NCBI GenBank assembly: GCA_016870195.1
Contig: VGCC01000004.1
Coordinates: forward strand, 1 to 36,842
Direction of reading: 5' to 3'
Length of the DNA stretch: 36,842 nucleotides
Source of the DNA: Actinomycetota bacterium
GTDB taxonomy: Bacteria; Actinomycetota; Actinomycetes; S36-B12
Made by a program: the position numbers and the translations under genes. The stretch's first letter is position 1, and each line of letters opens with the position of its first letter. Below the pieces are notes generated by a model. That model worked only from the letters and a program-made list of their open reading frames with translations, made no database searches and had not been told where the DNA came from. Shown piece by piece: positions 1-7,178 of the stretch.

Positions 1-948
1 GTCGTGGCAGGCGCTGGATACGACCGCGGAAACCAAATCACCCTTGGGAATCACCACACCGCCGAGTTCGACGTCCTCGACGGCGGTGGCCTGCATGGTG
101 CCGATCGGCGCCATCCAGCGCAGCGCCTCGTTGACGGCGTCGTCCCACTTCTCCGGGTGCTCGCGCACGAAGCGCATCTGATCCGGGTGCATCAGTAGAC
201 CGGCCAGGCACGAGGCTGCGCCATGGCCGGGCTCCTGCATCCCACCCAAGAGGATCACCTTGATCGAGGGCAGCAGGTACTCGATCTGACGGAACGCTCC
301 GGCCGGACATCCGTGGGTGAGCATCGATGCGATCGCTGAGTCATCCGGTTGCGTCTGCCAAGCCTGCATGAGCGGGCGCAACTCTGCTTCGATCTCCGCG
401 GCGACCGCATCATTCGCCGCGGACTTCTCGGGATCGTTCTCGAAATTCGTTGCGCCTTGCGCCAATCCGCGGAACCAGTCCTGCAGCCGATCCGCGGACA
501 TGTGACCCAATCCGAGGACCCGGGCTAGCGCCAGCACGCTGATGGGCTCGAAGTACTCGACGACGAGTTCTGCCTGACGGTCCGGCTTAGCGAGTAAACG
601 CTCCACATATTCGACCGCGATCGGTGTGACGAGATCATCGATGTACTCGGCCACCTTCTTGGGACGGAATTTCTCATCGAGGGTGCGGCGCAGTTCGAGG
701 TGCTCCGCTCCGTCCATGGTCATGAGAGTGCGGCCCCCGAACGAGCGGTCCACGGGGGCATCGGGTGCCTTGGCGGTGAACAGTTCCGAGCGCTTGGTGA
801 CGAACTCGACATCGGGCAGCCGGGTGACCAGCCAGCAGTTCACGGCAGGTACCCAGGCGACCGGCTGCTCGGCCCGCAACCGGGCGTAGATCGGGTAGGG
901 ATCGGCGTCGAGGTCATCGACGGTGATGGTGTCCGCATAGGTAGGCAC
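1..948 (-). CDS. Cytochrome P450, CYP255/GcoA-like (3' end beyond window)
   Basis: The minus strand reads open from a GTG at 948 to the window edge, giving 316 residues, so about 90 residues including the heme Cys loop are missing. The ExxR motif is at E274-R277. The I-helix carries GGMQEPGHG (residues 235-243) instead of the usual AGxET. From memory, the same QEPGHG signature and the following ALRW / SPI-type segment occur in GcoA (CYP255A), the aryl-O-demethylase that works with reductase GcoB. Family knowledge therefore suggests oxidation or O-demethylation of a small methoxylated aromatic, but the substrate is inference. No GcoB-like reductase is in the window. The gene is divergent from the next P450 with 56 bases between starts. 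A TTGAAT box sits six bases before the GTG, and TTG at 960 is an alternative start. Confidence 0.85.
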   Translation of the reverse strand, partial: MPTYADTITVDDLDADPYPIYARLRAEQPVAWVPAVNCWLVTRLPDVEFVTKRSELFTAKAPDAPVDRSFGGRTLMTMDGAEHLELRRTLDEKFRPKKVAEYIDDLVTPIAVEYVERLLAKPDRQAELVVEYFEPISVLALARVLGLGHMSADRLQDWFRGLAQGATNFENDPEKSAANDAVAAEIEAELRPLMQAWQTQPDDSAIASMLTHGCPAGAFRQIEYLLPSIKVILLGGMQEPGHGAASCLAGLLMHPDQMRFVREHPEKWDDAVNEALRWMAPIGTMQATAVEDVELGGVVIPKGDLVSAVVSSACHD

Positions 949-1004
949 GTGCGTATTCAACCTTCCTGGGACCGGGGCTGTCTGGCCGTATTACGGTTCC
1001 GCGC

Positions 1005-2225
1005 ATGGAGACACTCCTCACCCAACGCACCGTGTCCGATGTCGAGGACGCGGCGCGCCGGCAGCGATTCCCACGAGGAGCGGCACTCGAGTTCGACGAC
1101 ATCTCGGTGGCTGGACGCGAGGGTGCCCTCGACCACGTCCGCGAGACTGAGCCGATCACCTGGGCTCCGGCAATCGGCGGATGGTTGGTCACCGGGCGTG
1201 ACGCCGCTCGTGAAGTCCTTGCCCGCAATGCCGGCCTCACCGTCGAGGCCGAGCAGAACCTGGTCCGGGCAGCTGCCGGTCGAATGATGCTCACCGTCGA
1301 CGGTGACGAACAGGCCCGCATGCGCAAACCCTTCGAGGGACCGTTCAAGGGAAGCGTTGTGCAGGACTACTACGCGGCACCGCTACTGGAGTTGGTCACG
1401 GAACTTATCGATGCCTTCATCGATAGTGGTGAGGTCGAATTAGACGATGCGTTTGCTGCGCCGTTCGCTATCCGCACAGCGGGTCAGTCACTCGGACTCT
1501 CGCTGGACGATATTCCGGCGATGACATCTATCTACTCGGCGATCGCCGGAGGGATGGACTATGACGGTGACCCGGAGCCAATTCGGCGTGCCGAGGCAGC
1601 ATGTGAGCAACTCAACGCGATCCTGCTGCCCGAACTCGAACGCAATCGCCGCAACCCCGGTCATTCGCTGACCGCGCTCTTGGCCAAGGATCCACAGGGA
1701 CTCACGGATGATGAGATCGTTGCACAACTCCGAGTCGTGATGTTTGGTGCAATCGAGACCATCCAGGCTTCTGTCCTCACCACCCTCACGCTGCTTCTTC
1801 AGCACCCCGAACAACTCGACCAGGTACGATGCGATGCCGGGCTCCTAGCAAACTCTCAGGAGGAAGCTCGTCGATTGATTCCACCAGTCGCATTCATGGA
1901 GCGGTGGACCGAAGGAGCAAAGGTCATTGCGGGAGTCGAAATCCCGGCTCACGAGTTCATCGGTATCTCGGTGGTGGCGACCAACCGCGACCCTGCGACG
2001 TTTGCCGATCCCACGTCTTTCAATATCCACCGAGAGAATTCCAACAGGGGTCTGTCGTTCTCCTTCGGCCCCCACGCCTGTCTCGGAATCCACATGGCAC
2101 GTTTGCAAACCGCCATCGCGGTCGAGCAGATGATTACTCGGCTACCGAATCTCGCGCTGGTGTCCGCCGGGCCAGCGTCCGGCTTCGCCTTCCGGCGTCC
2201 TACGAACGTCGTCGTCCGCTGGTGA
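1005..2225 (+). CDS. Cytochrome P450 monooxygenase
   Basis: A full-length soluble P450 of 406 residues. The I-helix has FGAIET (247-252) with the acid in place. The ExxR motif lies at E286/E287 to R289/R290. The heme loop is FSFGPHACLG with the thiolate ligand C359. It is probably a class I bacterial P450 needing a ferredoxin and reductase, such as the pair at 13774-15155. I cannot assign a CYP family or substrate. The gene is divergent from the CYP255-like gene. A TACGGT box lies seven bases before the ATG and no Shine-Dalgarno is visible, so the mRNA may be leaderless. The FAH-family gene follows 76 bases downstream on the same strand, which fits oxidation of an aromatic followed by ring-fission product handling. 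Confidence 0.9.
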   Translation: METLLTQRTVSDVEDAARRQRFPRGAALEFDDISVAGREGALDHVRETEPITWAPAIGGWLVTGRDAAREVLARNAGLTVEAEQNLVRAAAGRMMLTVDGDEQARMRKPFEGPFKGSVVQDYYAAPLLELVTELIDAFIDSGEVELDDAFAAPFAIRTAGQSLGLSLDDIPAMTSIYSAIAGGMDYDGDPEPIRRAEAACEQLNAILLPELERNRRNPGHSLTALLAKDPQGLTDDEIVAQLRVVMFGAIETIQASVLTTLTLLLQHPEQLDQVRCDAGLLANSQEEARRLIPPVAFMERWTEGAKVIAGVEIPAHEFIGISVVATNRDPATFADPTSFNIHRENSNRGLSFSFGPHACLGIHMARLQTAIAVEQMITRLPNLALVSAGPASGFAFRRPTNVVVRW

Positions 2226-2301
2226 TCATTGACCCGCGGGAACAACTCGTTCCGCTGCCAGGCAGAATCCGGATCCGAATCACGGAACGAGAGGACCCAC
2301 C

Positions 2302-3165
2302 ATGCGCATGACCGCCCTCGATGGCCGCGCCCATGTCCAGATCGGCGATCACCTAGTCGACGTCGCCGAGGGAAGCAACGGAGCCCTCCCCTCCGATCCG
2401 ATGGCGGTGCTCGCCCGGTGGGGTGAGGTGCGCGCCTGGGCTGGTCCTGCGGGTGACGGCGTGACTCCCGTGGCGCTCGACGAGTCCCGGGTCACGTGCC
2501 CCGTGCCCGCTCCTCGCCAGGTCTTCGCGATCGGCCTTAACTACCGCCTGCATGCAATCGAGTCGGGCCTGGCGATCCCGGAAGTCCCGATGGTGTTCAC
2601 CAAGTTCCAGTCCTCGATCGCGGACCCCTACGCCGATTTGGTCGTCGCCACGGAGAAGGTGGACTGGGAGATCGAACTCGCGGTCATCATCGGCTCGATA
2701 ACGCGGGGAGTATCGCGCGATAACGCGTGGTCGCACGTCGCCGGACTGGCCGTCGCGCAGGACTACAGCGCGCGAGACGTCCAGATGACACCGAAGGGTG
2801 CGCCGCAATTCAGCCTGGGGAAGAGCTTCCCCGGATTCCTCCCACTGGGACCCTGGGTGGTCACCCCCGACGAACTCCCCAACCCGGACTCCCTGCGCCT
2901 CTGGTGCGATATCGATGGTGAGCGCATGCAGGACAGCAACACCGACGATCTGATCTTCCCCGTCCCGGTTCTGATCGAGTACTTGTCCTCGGTCACCACG
3001 CTGTTCCCCGGCGATGTCATCGTGACCGGCACACCCGCGGGGGTCGGCATCGGTCGCGACCCGCAGGTATTCCTGCGCGCGGGCCAAGTGGTGGAGTCCA
3101 GCATCGAGGGGCTCGGCACGATGCGGCAGCGCACGGTGCCCGGTTCCTGGTCGTGGACCCCCTGA
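2302..3165 (+). CDS. Fumarylacetoacetate hydrolase (FAH) family protein
   Basis: The product has 287 residues with the FAH fold signature: IGLNY (77-81), the metal ligands DWEIEL with E123 and E125, QDYSARD with D154, GKSF (173-176) and a GDVIVTGTPAGVG loop near residue 240. Members hydrolyse, decarboxylate or isomerise acylpyruvate-type products of aromatic ring cleavage using Mg2+ or Mn2+. The exact reaction cannot be read from sequence. The start is the ATG after an AGAGGA ribosome site. It lies downstream of the P450 at 1005 in the same direction and ends 82 bases before the tRNA. A second, more HpaG-like paralogue sits at 15204. Confidence 0.88.
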   Translation: MRMTALDGRAHVQIGDHLVDVAEGSNGALPSDPMAVLARWGEVRAWAGPAGDGVTPVALDESRVTCPVPAPRQVFAIGLNYRLHAIESGLAIPEVPMVFTKFQSSIADPYADLVVATEKVDWEIELAVIIGSITRGVSRDNAWSHVAGLAVAQDYSARDVQMTPKGAPQFSLGKSFPGFLPLGPWVVTPDELPNPDSLRLWCDIDGERMQDSNTDDLIFPVPVLIEYLSSVTTLFPGDVIVTGTPAGVGIGRDPQVFLRAGQVVESSIEGLGTMRQRTVPGSWSWTP

Positions 3166-3247
3166 TCGCGCACCATCACACCGTCGGACGGCACGCCGCT
3201 GCCGATACCCTTCCGACTCGAGGAGTGCACAACTCCCCGTGGAACTC

Positions 3248-3319
3248 GGGTCGCTAGCTCAACGGTAGAGCTGCGGACTTTTAATCCGTAGGTTCCGGGT
3301 TCGAGCCCCGGGCGACCCA
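3248..3319 (+). tRNA. tRNA-Lys (anticodon UUU)
   Basis: All four arms fold. The acceptor GGGTCGC (3248-3254) pairs with GCGACCC (3312-3318). The D stem GCTC/GAGC closes a 7-base loop. The anticodon stem GCGGA/TCCGT closes loop CTTTTAA with anticodon TTT at 3280-3282. The T stem CCGGG/CCCGG closes loop TTCGAGC. The discriminator is A at 3319 and CCA is not encoded. The gene serves as the integration site of the small element that follows. Confidence 0.95.
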
Positions 3320-3320
3320 C
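3280..3320 (+). repeat. Attachment-site repeat, copy 1 (3' part of tRNA-Lys)
   Basis: These 41 bases run from the anticodon to one base past the tRNA-Lys. They recur at 4644-4684 with one mismatch (G at 3288, T at 4652). This is the classic footprint of tyrosine-recombinase integration into a tRNA 3' end: copy 1 restores the tRNA and copy 2 marks the far junction. Confidence 0.85.
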
Positions 3321-3334
3321 AACTGGATGTGTAG

Positions 3335-3426
3335 TTCCGCCTGATGCGTGACGTGTTGGCTTCGGCTTGCGGGTTACGTGGCTTCGCCTGATTGGTGACG
3401 CTGGTTCCGCCTGATGGGTGACACTC
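3335..3426 (+). repeat. Degenerate 22-base direct repeats before a transposase stub
   Basis: Copies of a motif like TTCCGCCTGATGGGTGAC start at 3335, 3361 (weak), 3383 and 3405. The last three are exactly 22 bases apart. They sit directly upstream of the transposase start and could be transposase-binding sites in an insertion sequence end. The function is inferred. Confidence 0.5.
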
Positions 3427-3431
3427 GCTTG

Positions 3432-3689
3432 ATGGTGGTGGAGCTGAGTGTTGTGGAGCAGAGGTATCAGGCCGTTTTGGCTGTGATTCGTGATGGTGTG
3501 CCGGTGGTGGAGGTGGCGCGTCGGTTCGACGTGTCACGTCAGGCGGTGCATCGCTGGCTGCGGTGGTATGAGCAGCAGGGGTTGGGTGGTTTGGCTGATC
3601 GTTCGCATCGGTCGCCGCGGTGTTCGCATCAGATGCCTGCGGCGGTGGGGGACTGTGGGCGGCCTCATTCGCCGTGGGAGTTGGGTTGA
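3432..3689 (+). pseudogene. Truncated IS481-family transposase (N-terminal helix-turn-helix)
   Basis: From ATG 3432 the frame encodes MVVELSVVEQRYQAVL, a helix-turn-helix (VARRFDVSRQAVHRWLRWYEQ) and GLADRSHRS...HQMP, which match the start of IS481-family transposases as I know them. After about 75 residues the similarity degrades (a WELG segment where a WGxRRI-type segment is expected) and a stop follows at 3689. The DDE catalytic core is absent. It is therefore a non-functional relic inside the tRNA-Lys element. ATG 3414 is an alternative start but adds sequence that belongs to the upstream repeat. Confidence 0.75.
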
Positions 3690-3946
3690 ACGACGGATTC
3701 CGCAGGGGCATCTGCGCGAGCCTGGCCGTGAGGCCAGAATTCGCCGAATCCGGCCTGATCGTGCGGACGCGTAGTCCGTAGGTTCAGGCTGGGGCCGGCA
3801 CGTGAGCCGGCCCAGGCTGGCAGACGCTGCCATCACGGTGGTCCCAACGCCGCAGACGAGCGCCCAACTGGGCAGGATCCGGTCCGGTCGGGCAGGCACA
3901 AGGACGGGCCCCATCCCGTTCAAGAGTTTCGTAGTACAATATTGGT
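3690..3946. other. Non-coding stretch with a strong hairpin
   Basis: No gene is visible here. A perfect 8-base inverted repeat, GGGCCGGC-ACGTGA-GCCGGCCC, spans 3792-3813 and is bracketed by direct CAGGCTGG copies. It lacks a T tract, so it may be a transposon end or a processed structure rather than a terminator. The end of the stretch carries the upstream region of the broken toxin gene. Confidence 0.45.
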
Positions 3947-4209
3947 GTGCGTGAGGTCGGTATCCACTCCAGTGCCCGACGGCACGGGATCGAGGATGGC
4001 GACATCAGGCACGCGATCACCCATGCCGTGTTCAGCGACGACATCGACCCCGAGCCCCCGGTTCGGCGCCTCCACCTCGGGCCAGACCGTGCCGGGACAT
4101 GCTGGAGATCGTGACGTTGCACTTCGACGATGGTGGCGTGCTCGCGATCCACGCGATGCGCATGACGAAGCAGTACTGGCGACTCCTGGAGGGGTACCGC
4201 AATGGCTAA
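3947..4209 (+). pseudogene. Frameshifted toxin of a toxin-antitoxin pair
   Basis: From GTG 3947 the frame reads VREVGIHSSARRHGIEDGDIRHAI and continues to LHLGPDRAG, then runs into a stop. Shifting by one base at about 4096-4098 restores MLEIVTLHFDDG and LAIHAMRMTKQYWRLL up to a stop at 4207-4209. The composite matches a small toxin-like family common in actinobacteria (HGI.D.DI.HA...LGPDRAGN.LE...IHAM), usually followed by a ribbon-helix-helix antitoxin. One missing base between GGG and ACATG explains the break. It overlaps the antitoxin start by 8 bases, as an intact operon would. Confidence 0.7.
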
Positions 4210-4477
4210 GAAGAAGATCCTCGGCGTTTCTGGTGGTCGGCCGATCACGCAGGCCGATGTCGAGCGGATGGCAGACGAGGCCGAGCGAGGCTACGGCGAC
4301 GACCAGCTTCGCCATGTCGGCAGGGGTCGCCCCACTCTGGGTAGCGGCCCTGCCAAGGCGGTCCAGGCCCGGTTGGACCCCGAGTTGCATGCTGCCCTGC
4401 AGCGGCGTGCCAAGGCCGATCACAAGACATCAAGTGAGATCGTCCGCGAGGCACTGCACGAGTACCTGTCGGCGTGA
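4202..4477 (+). CDS. Ribbon-helix-helix (CopG-like) antitoxin
   Basis: The product has 91 residues. The N-terminal half is basic and polar. The C-terminal third, AVQARLDPELHAALQRRAK followed by SSEIVREALHEYL, is a standard ribbon-helix-helix fold used for DNA binding and dimerisation. It overlaps the toxin's restored 3' end and so is translationally coupled to it. In such pairs this protein neutralises the toxin and represses the operon. Here the toxin is broken, so the antitoxin may be an orphan free to decay, or the frameshift may be a sequencing error. It lies inside the tRNA-Lys element. Confidence 0.75.
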   Translation: MAKKKILGVSGGRPITQADVERMADEAERGYGDDQLRHVGRGRPTLGSGPAKAVQARLDPELHAALQRRAKADHKTSSEIVREALHEYLSA

Positions 4478-4503
4478 GAATGGGCGAGCCTGACCATCAA
4501 CAG

Positions 4504-4585
4504 TGGCCCTTACCTGGCCCTTACATGCTCGGGGGCGGTGGCCCTTTCTTGACGGGTCTGGGTGGCTCTGGGAGAGTCTGGGTGG
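4504..4585 (+). repeat. Short repeats near the distal att site
   Basis: TGGCCCTT occurs at 4504, 4515 and 4539, and GTCTGGGTGG at 4556 and 4576. The repeats lie in the gene-free 4478-4643 segment just inside the distal attachment repeat, where integrase arm-type sites would be expected. That role is a guess. Confidence 0.35.
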
Positions 4586-4643
4586 ATCGGAATCCGATGC
4601 AATCGCTTGACTTTCGGGTGGCTGTGGCGTGATCGCCAAGGCC

Positions 4644-4684
4644 TTTAATCCTTAGGTTCCGGGTTCGAGCCCCGGGCGACCCAC
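4644..4684 (+). repeat. Attachment-site repeat, copy 2 (tRNA-Lys 3' remnant)
   Basis: This matches 3280-3320 at 40 of 41 positions. The bases just upstream are partly tRNA-like: GGGTGGC (4616-4622) could pair with GCGACCC with one mismatch, and GGCG-TGAT-CGCC (4626-4637) resembles a D arm. The whole of 4616-4683 may therefore be a decayed tRNA-Lys-like copy. Confidence 0.8.
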
Positions 4685-4686
4685 TT

Positions 4687-4989
4687 TCAGTCGTCGATGA
4701 CGTCGATGGTGAAAGTCGCCCGCGATCCCTCGGACAGGTTCAGCTCCTGTCGCACCTGTTTCTTCAGCGGCAAGATGTAGGTGCCCGAACTCTTGCTCGG
4801 GAATATCGATGTGCGCCAGGTGACCTCCTTGGACGTTACCTCGACGCGCACGCTCCCGAATCCGCGGAGGCGTCCGTCCATCAGATCGGCGATCTCGTCG
4901 GCGATGTCGTCGGGAAGGCTTACGAAGTGCCAGGGGGAGTCCCCCTGCCACAGCCACACCGTGCCCGTGAACCGGAAATGCGAGCCCAC
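4687..4989 (-). CDS. DUF1905 domain protein
   Basis: From GTG 4989 the product has 100 residues covering a complete DUF1905 domain: FRFTGTVWLWQGDSPWHFVSLP, a GFGSVRVEVT segment, WRTSIFPSKSSGTYILPLKK, and the C-terminal LNLSEGSRATFTIDVIDD. Function is not known for the family; it is a small beta-rich domain that often stands alone. I chose 4989 because the domain starts right there and a CATACT -10 box lies exactly six bases upstream, the leaderless spacing seen elsewhere in this window. A GTG at 5052 would add 21 unrelated residues. It ends three bases past the distal att repeat. Confidence 0.8.
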   Translation of the reverse strand: MGSHFRFTGTVWLWQGDSPWHFVSLPDDIADEIADLMDGRLRGFGSVRVEVTSKEVTWRTSIFPSKSSGTYILPLKKQVRQELNLSEGSRATFTIDVIDD

Positions 4990-5143
4990 TCGTGCAGTAT
5001 GTCCGATTTGTCCCCGCAATGGATCGGGAATCTCGGATAACAGCTCGATCACCTCACGTCGGCCCCGGCCCGGCCGATGAATATGAAGGCGCCTCGGGCC
5101 CTCATTCCCATGGGTCCCTTTTCCTCAGCAAGCTCCCCCTCCT

Positions 5144-5151
5144 GCCGATAG
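5144..5151 (+). promoter_or_regulatory. Possible sigma-28-type -10 box before flgN
   Basis: GCCGATAG matches the flagellar sigma-28 -10 consensus GCCGATAA at 7 of 8 bases and lies 44 bases before the flgN start. No convincing TAAA -35 box is present. It fits the flagellar identity of the genes but could be chance. Confidence 0.3.
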
Positions 5152-5194
5152 GGCTATAGGTAGAAGGTGTCCGCGTGCTCGGGAAGGAGGCGGT

Positions 5195-5688
5195 ATGGAC
5201 CTTTCGGGGCTGTCCGCCGTCCTGTGGCGGGAGCGCGAAGTGCTCGACGACCTGCTCTACCGACTCGACGTCCAGCAGCTCCTCCTGATGAGCGGCCGGG
5301 ACATGTGGCTGGTTCGGGCGAGTCGGGAGATCGAGGAATCCATCGAGCGGGTCCGCTCCATCGAGCTCGAACGAGCGATCCTGTTCGACGCGGCCGCTCG
5401 GGAGCTGGGCCTAGAGCCCTCGCCGAGCCTGTCGAATATCGCCGCGGTGGTCGATGAGCCGTGGAGGGGCCTGCTCACCGACCATTACGACGCCTTCATG
5501 GACCTGTCCACTCGAATCCAGGCGATTATCTCCCTCAACCGGGAGTTGGCGGCCTCAGCCCAGCAGGCTGCCCAGGACGTGATTTCGGGGATCCGTGGCG
5601 AAAGCGAGCCCCCCTGCACCTCTACCAACCGACTGGCACTCCCGAGCGTGACTCCCGGGCCGCCGTCTTCGTGGACGAGGGCCTCTGA
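5195..5688 (+). pseudogene. flgN: flgN flagellar hook-junction chaperone, frameshifted
   Basis: The start follows a strong GGAAGGAGG site. The frame encodes a helical FlgN-like protein (MDLSGLSAVLWREREVLDDLL, LSTRIQAIISLNREL), the cytoplasmic chaperone for FlgK and FlgL export. At residue about 139 the frame shifts. Adding one C to the six-C run at 5609-5614 would give a C-terminus ending HLYQPTG...RAAVFVDEGL, as FlgN proteins do. It would also put the stop at 5686-5688, overlapping the FlgK start as TGATG. The restored length would be 164 residues. As written, the original frame runs on to 5812 inside flgK. The cause is either a real one-base loss, phase variation or a sequencing error. Confidence 0.8.
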
Positions 5689-6272
5689 TGAGTACCTGGT
5701 TGGGTATCTCGACCGCGTTGTCGTCGCTGCGCACGCAAAGGGTCGCCATCGATGTCACGGGCCAGAACATCGCGAACGTCAATACCCCGGGGTACGCGCG
5801 GCAGCGTGTTGACCTCACCGCCGGCATCGGCGTGGACGTCAGTTCTATTCAGCGCCTGTATAGCGGAGTTTTGGGCAGTCGTTCCCGCACTGAAGAAGCG
5901 CAACTCCAGGACTTCACGGTGACCAGCACCGCGCTCAAGGAAATCGAGCAGGTGTTCGCGGAACCGAGCGCGAAGAACCCCGTGGGGTTCGGTCGATTGA
6001 CAGTGCGTCACATCGCCGCGGCCCCCGCCGTGGATTTCCGTGCGAATGGCCAGGTTCTCTTCGGGGCCCTGACCAACGGCGCGTCGGCGACCAAGCGAGT
6101 CGAGGCGGCAAACTACGCGATCACCGTGTCATTGGCGAGCAATGAGGCCGTGGTTCTGGGCCCGACCGCGGTGAATGCCGTGCGGCCGTTCAACACCATC
6201 GTCTACGCGTGGGGCTCCGCCACCGACGGGACGCTGGCGTTGGCGACCCAGCGGGTGAACGCCAAGGGTTAG
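5688..6272 (+). pseudogene. flgK: flgK N-terminus fused to a DUF4397 C-terminal fragment
   Basis: Residues 1 to about 96 are the FlgK (hook-associated protein 1) N-terminus: STWLGISTALSSLRTQRVA, then DVTGQNIANVNTPGYARQRVDL and the RTEEAQLQD...IEQVFAEPS helix. From about residue 103 the text switches to TVRHIAAAPAVDFRANGQ...VLGPTAVNAVRPFNTIVYAWGSATDGTL, a DUF4397 domain lacking any export signal. FlgK proteins run to about 450 residues or more, so most of flgK and the start of the DUF4397 gene are gone. The joint, near 5976-5996, is in frame, giving 194 residues. A deletion that removed the rest of the flagellar operon is the simplest cause. The end overlaps the convergent potassium channel gene by 4 bases. 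Confidence 0.85.
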
Positions 6273-7081
6273 GACTTCGCGTCGAGCTTGGCCTGCAACG
6301 AGGCCACCATGCTCTTCAACTCACTGAGCTCTGAGAGAACCTCTTCGCTCGGATCGGGTCGGGCAGCCTTGTTGCGGGCCAGGCTTGCTGCGACGGCGGC
6401 AGTCACGGCACTCAGCACACCGATGCCGAAGAACATGATCAGTACGGCGAGGGCTCGTCCCACCCGCGTGACCGGGACGAAATCGCCGTAGCCGACGGTG
6501 GTGATGGTCTCGAAGGACCACCAGATCGAATCTCCGAAGTTGATGATCTCGGCTCCGGTTGCCCCGCGCTCTGCGTTGAGCACCATCAGTCCGCCCACCC
6601 AGACGATGAGCAGGACGCCCAGGATCCCGGAGGCGATGCCACCACTGGTCAGGATGCTCCCGGTTTTGCCGCGGGTGAGGATCCCCTTGCTGGTGAACAC
6701 CCGTAGCGCACGCAGGGCGCGCAACTGCGGAATGACCACGGTGATGGTGTCGAGGGCGTTGTTCTTGAAGAAGCTCTTCTTGACCGGGTCCACTATGAAG
6801 CGGAACAGCAGGTCGAGCGCGAACAGCAGCCACAGCAGGTAGCCGAATAGCTGCATGTATTGGAACCAGGCTTGCTGGGGGTAGTACCAGATCGCCTGCG
6901 CGGTGAAGGTGAACAGGTAGATCAGGGCGAGCACCGAGAGCGCGAGCGTGGTCTTCGCCTCGTACGTCTTCAGGAAGACCCAACGCTTCATCTGCGCGGG
7001 GTCGAGGGGGCGCGGTGGCGGTGGAGTGCCGGGTGGCGGTGGGATATCGGCTGGCGGTGGAGTGTCAGCCGCCGTCGCCAT
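6269..7081 (-). CDS. Voltage-gated-type potassium channel
   Basis: The product has 270 residues. A proline-rich N-terminal tail (8-26) precedes membrane helices at about 44-64, 76-95, a DTITVVIPQLRALRALRVF voltage-sensor-like segment with R121, R124 and R127, and 148-168. A pore loop follows with the selectivity filter TTVGYGD (194-200), then a last helix to about 235 and a short C-terminal coiled coil (244-268). This is the Kv-like S1-S6 plan with a reduced S4, in the bacterial ion-transport/Ion_trans_2 group. It should conduct K+ across the cytoplasmic membrane, with gating unknown. It converges on and overlaps the FlgK-DUF4397 fusion, so it stands as a single gene. Confidence 0.9.
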   Translation of the reverse strand: MATAADTPPPADIPPPPGTPPPPRPLDPAQMKRWVFLKTYEAKTTLALSVLALIYLFTFTAQAIWYYPQQAWFQYMQLFGYLLWLLFALDLLFRFIVDPVKKSFFKNNALDTITVVIPQLRALRALRVFTSKGILTRGKTGSILTSGGIASGILGVLLIVWVGGLMVLNAERGATGAEIINFGDSIWWSFETITTVGYGDFVPVTRVGRALAVLIMFFGIGVLSAVTAAVAASLARNKAARPDPSEEVLSELSELKSMVASLQAKLDAKS

Positions 7082-7178
7082 GCGTTGATGCTAGGGACGA
7101 ATCCGCTATTCCCCCGGGAATGACGTTGCTCGAGGACCTCGAATGTCGCATCCGCGGAGCGTGTGGTTCCCTTGAGGA

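Larger units (their letters stand above)
3320..4684. mobile_element. Remnant integrative element in tRNA-Lys
   Basis: The stretch between the two 41-base repeats, about 1.36 kb, holds only a transposase stub, hairpins, short repeats and a broken toxin with its antitoxin. No integrase, replication or transfer gene is present, so the element is either an internally deleted island or a non-autonomous one. The genes on its left are catabolic. Those on its right (DUF1905, flagellar relics) are unrelated. Confidence 0.72.

Noticed and set aside
3335-3426. CRISPR array
   Set aside because: The repeats are contiguous, degenerate and lack spacers, and no cas genes are in the window.
3942-4493. 183-codon frame over the toxin-antitoxin region
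   Set aside because: The real signals are the frameshifted toxin in two other frames and the ribbon-helix-helix antitoxin. This frame overlaps both and has no motif.
3320-4684. Prophage or conjugative element
   Set aside because: No integrase, phage structural, replication or transfer genes are visible between the att repeats.
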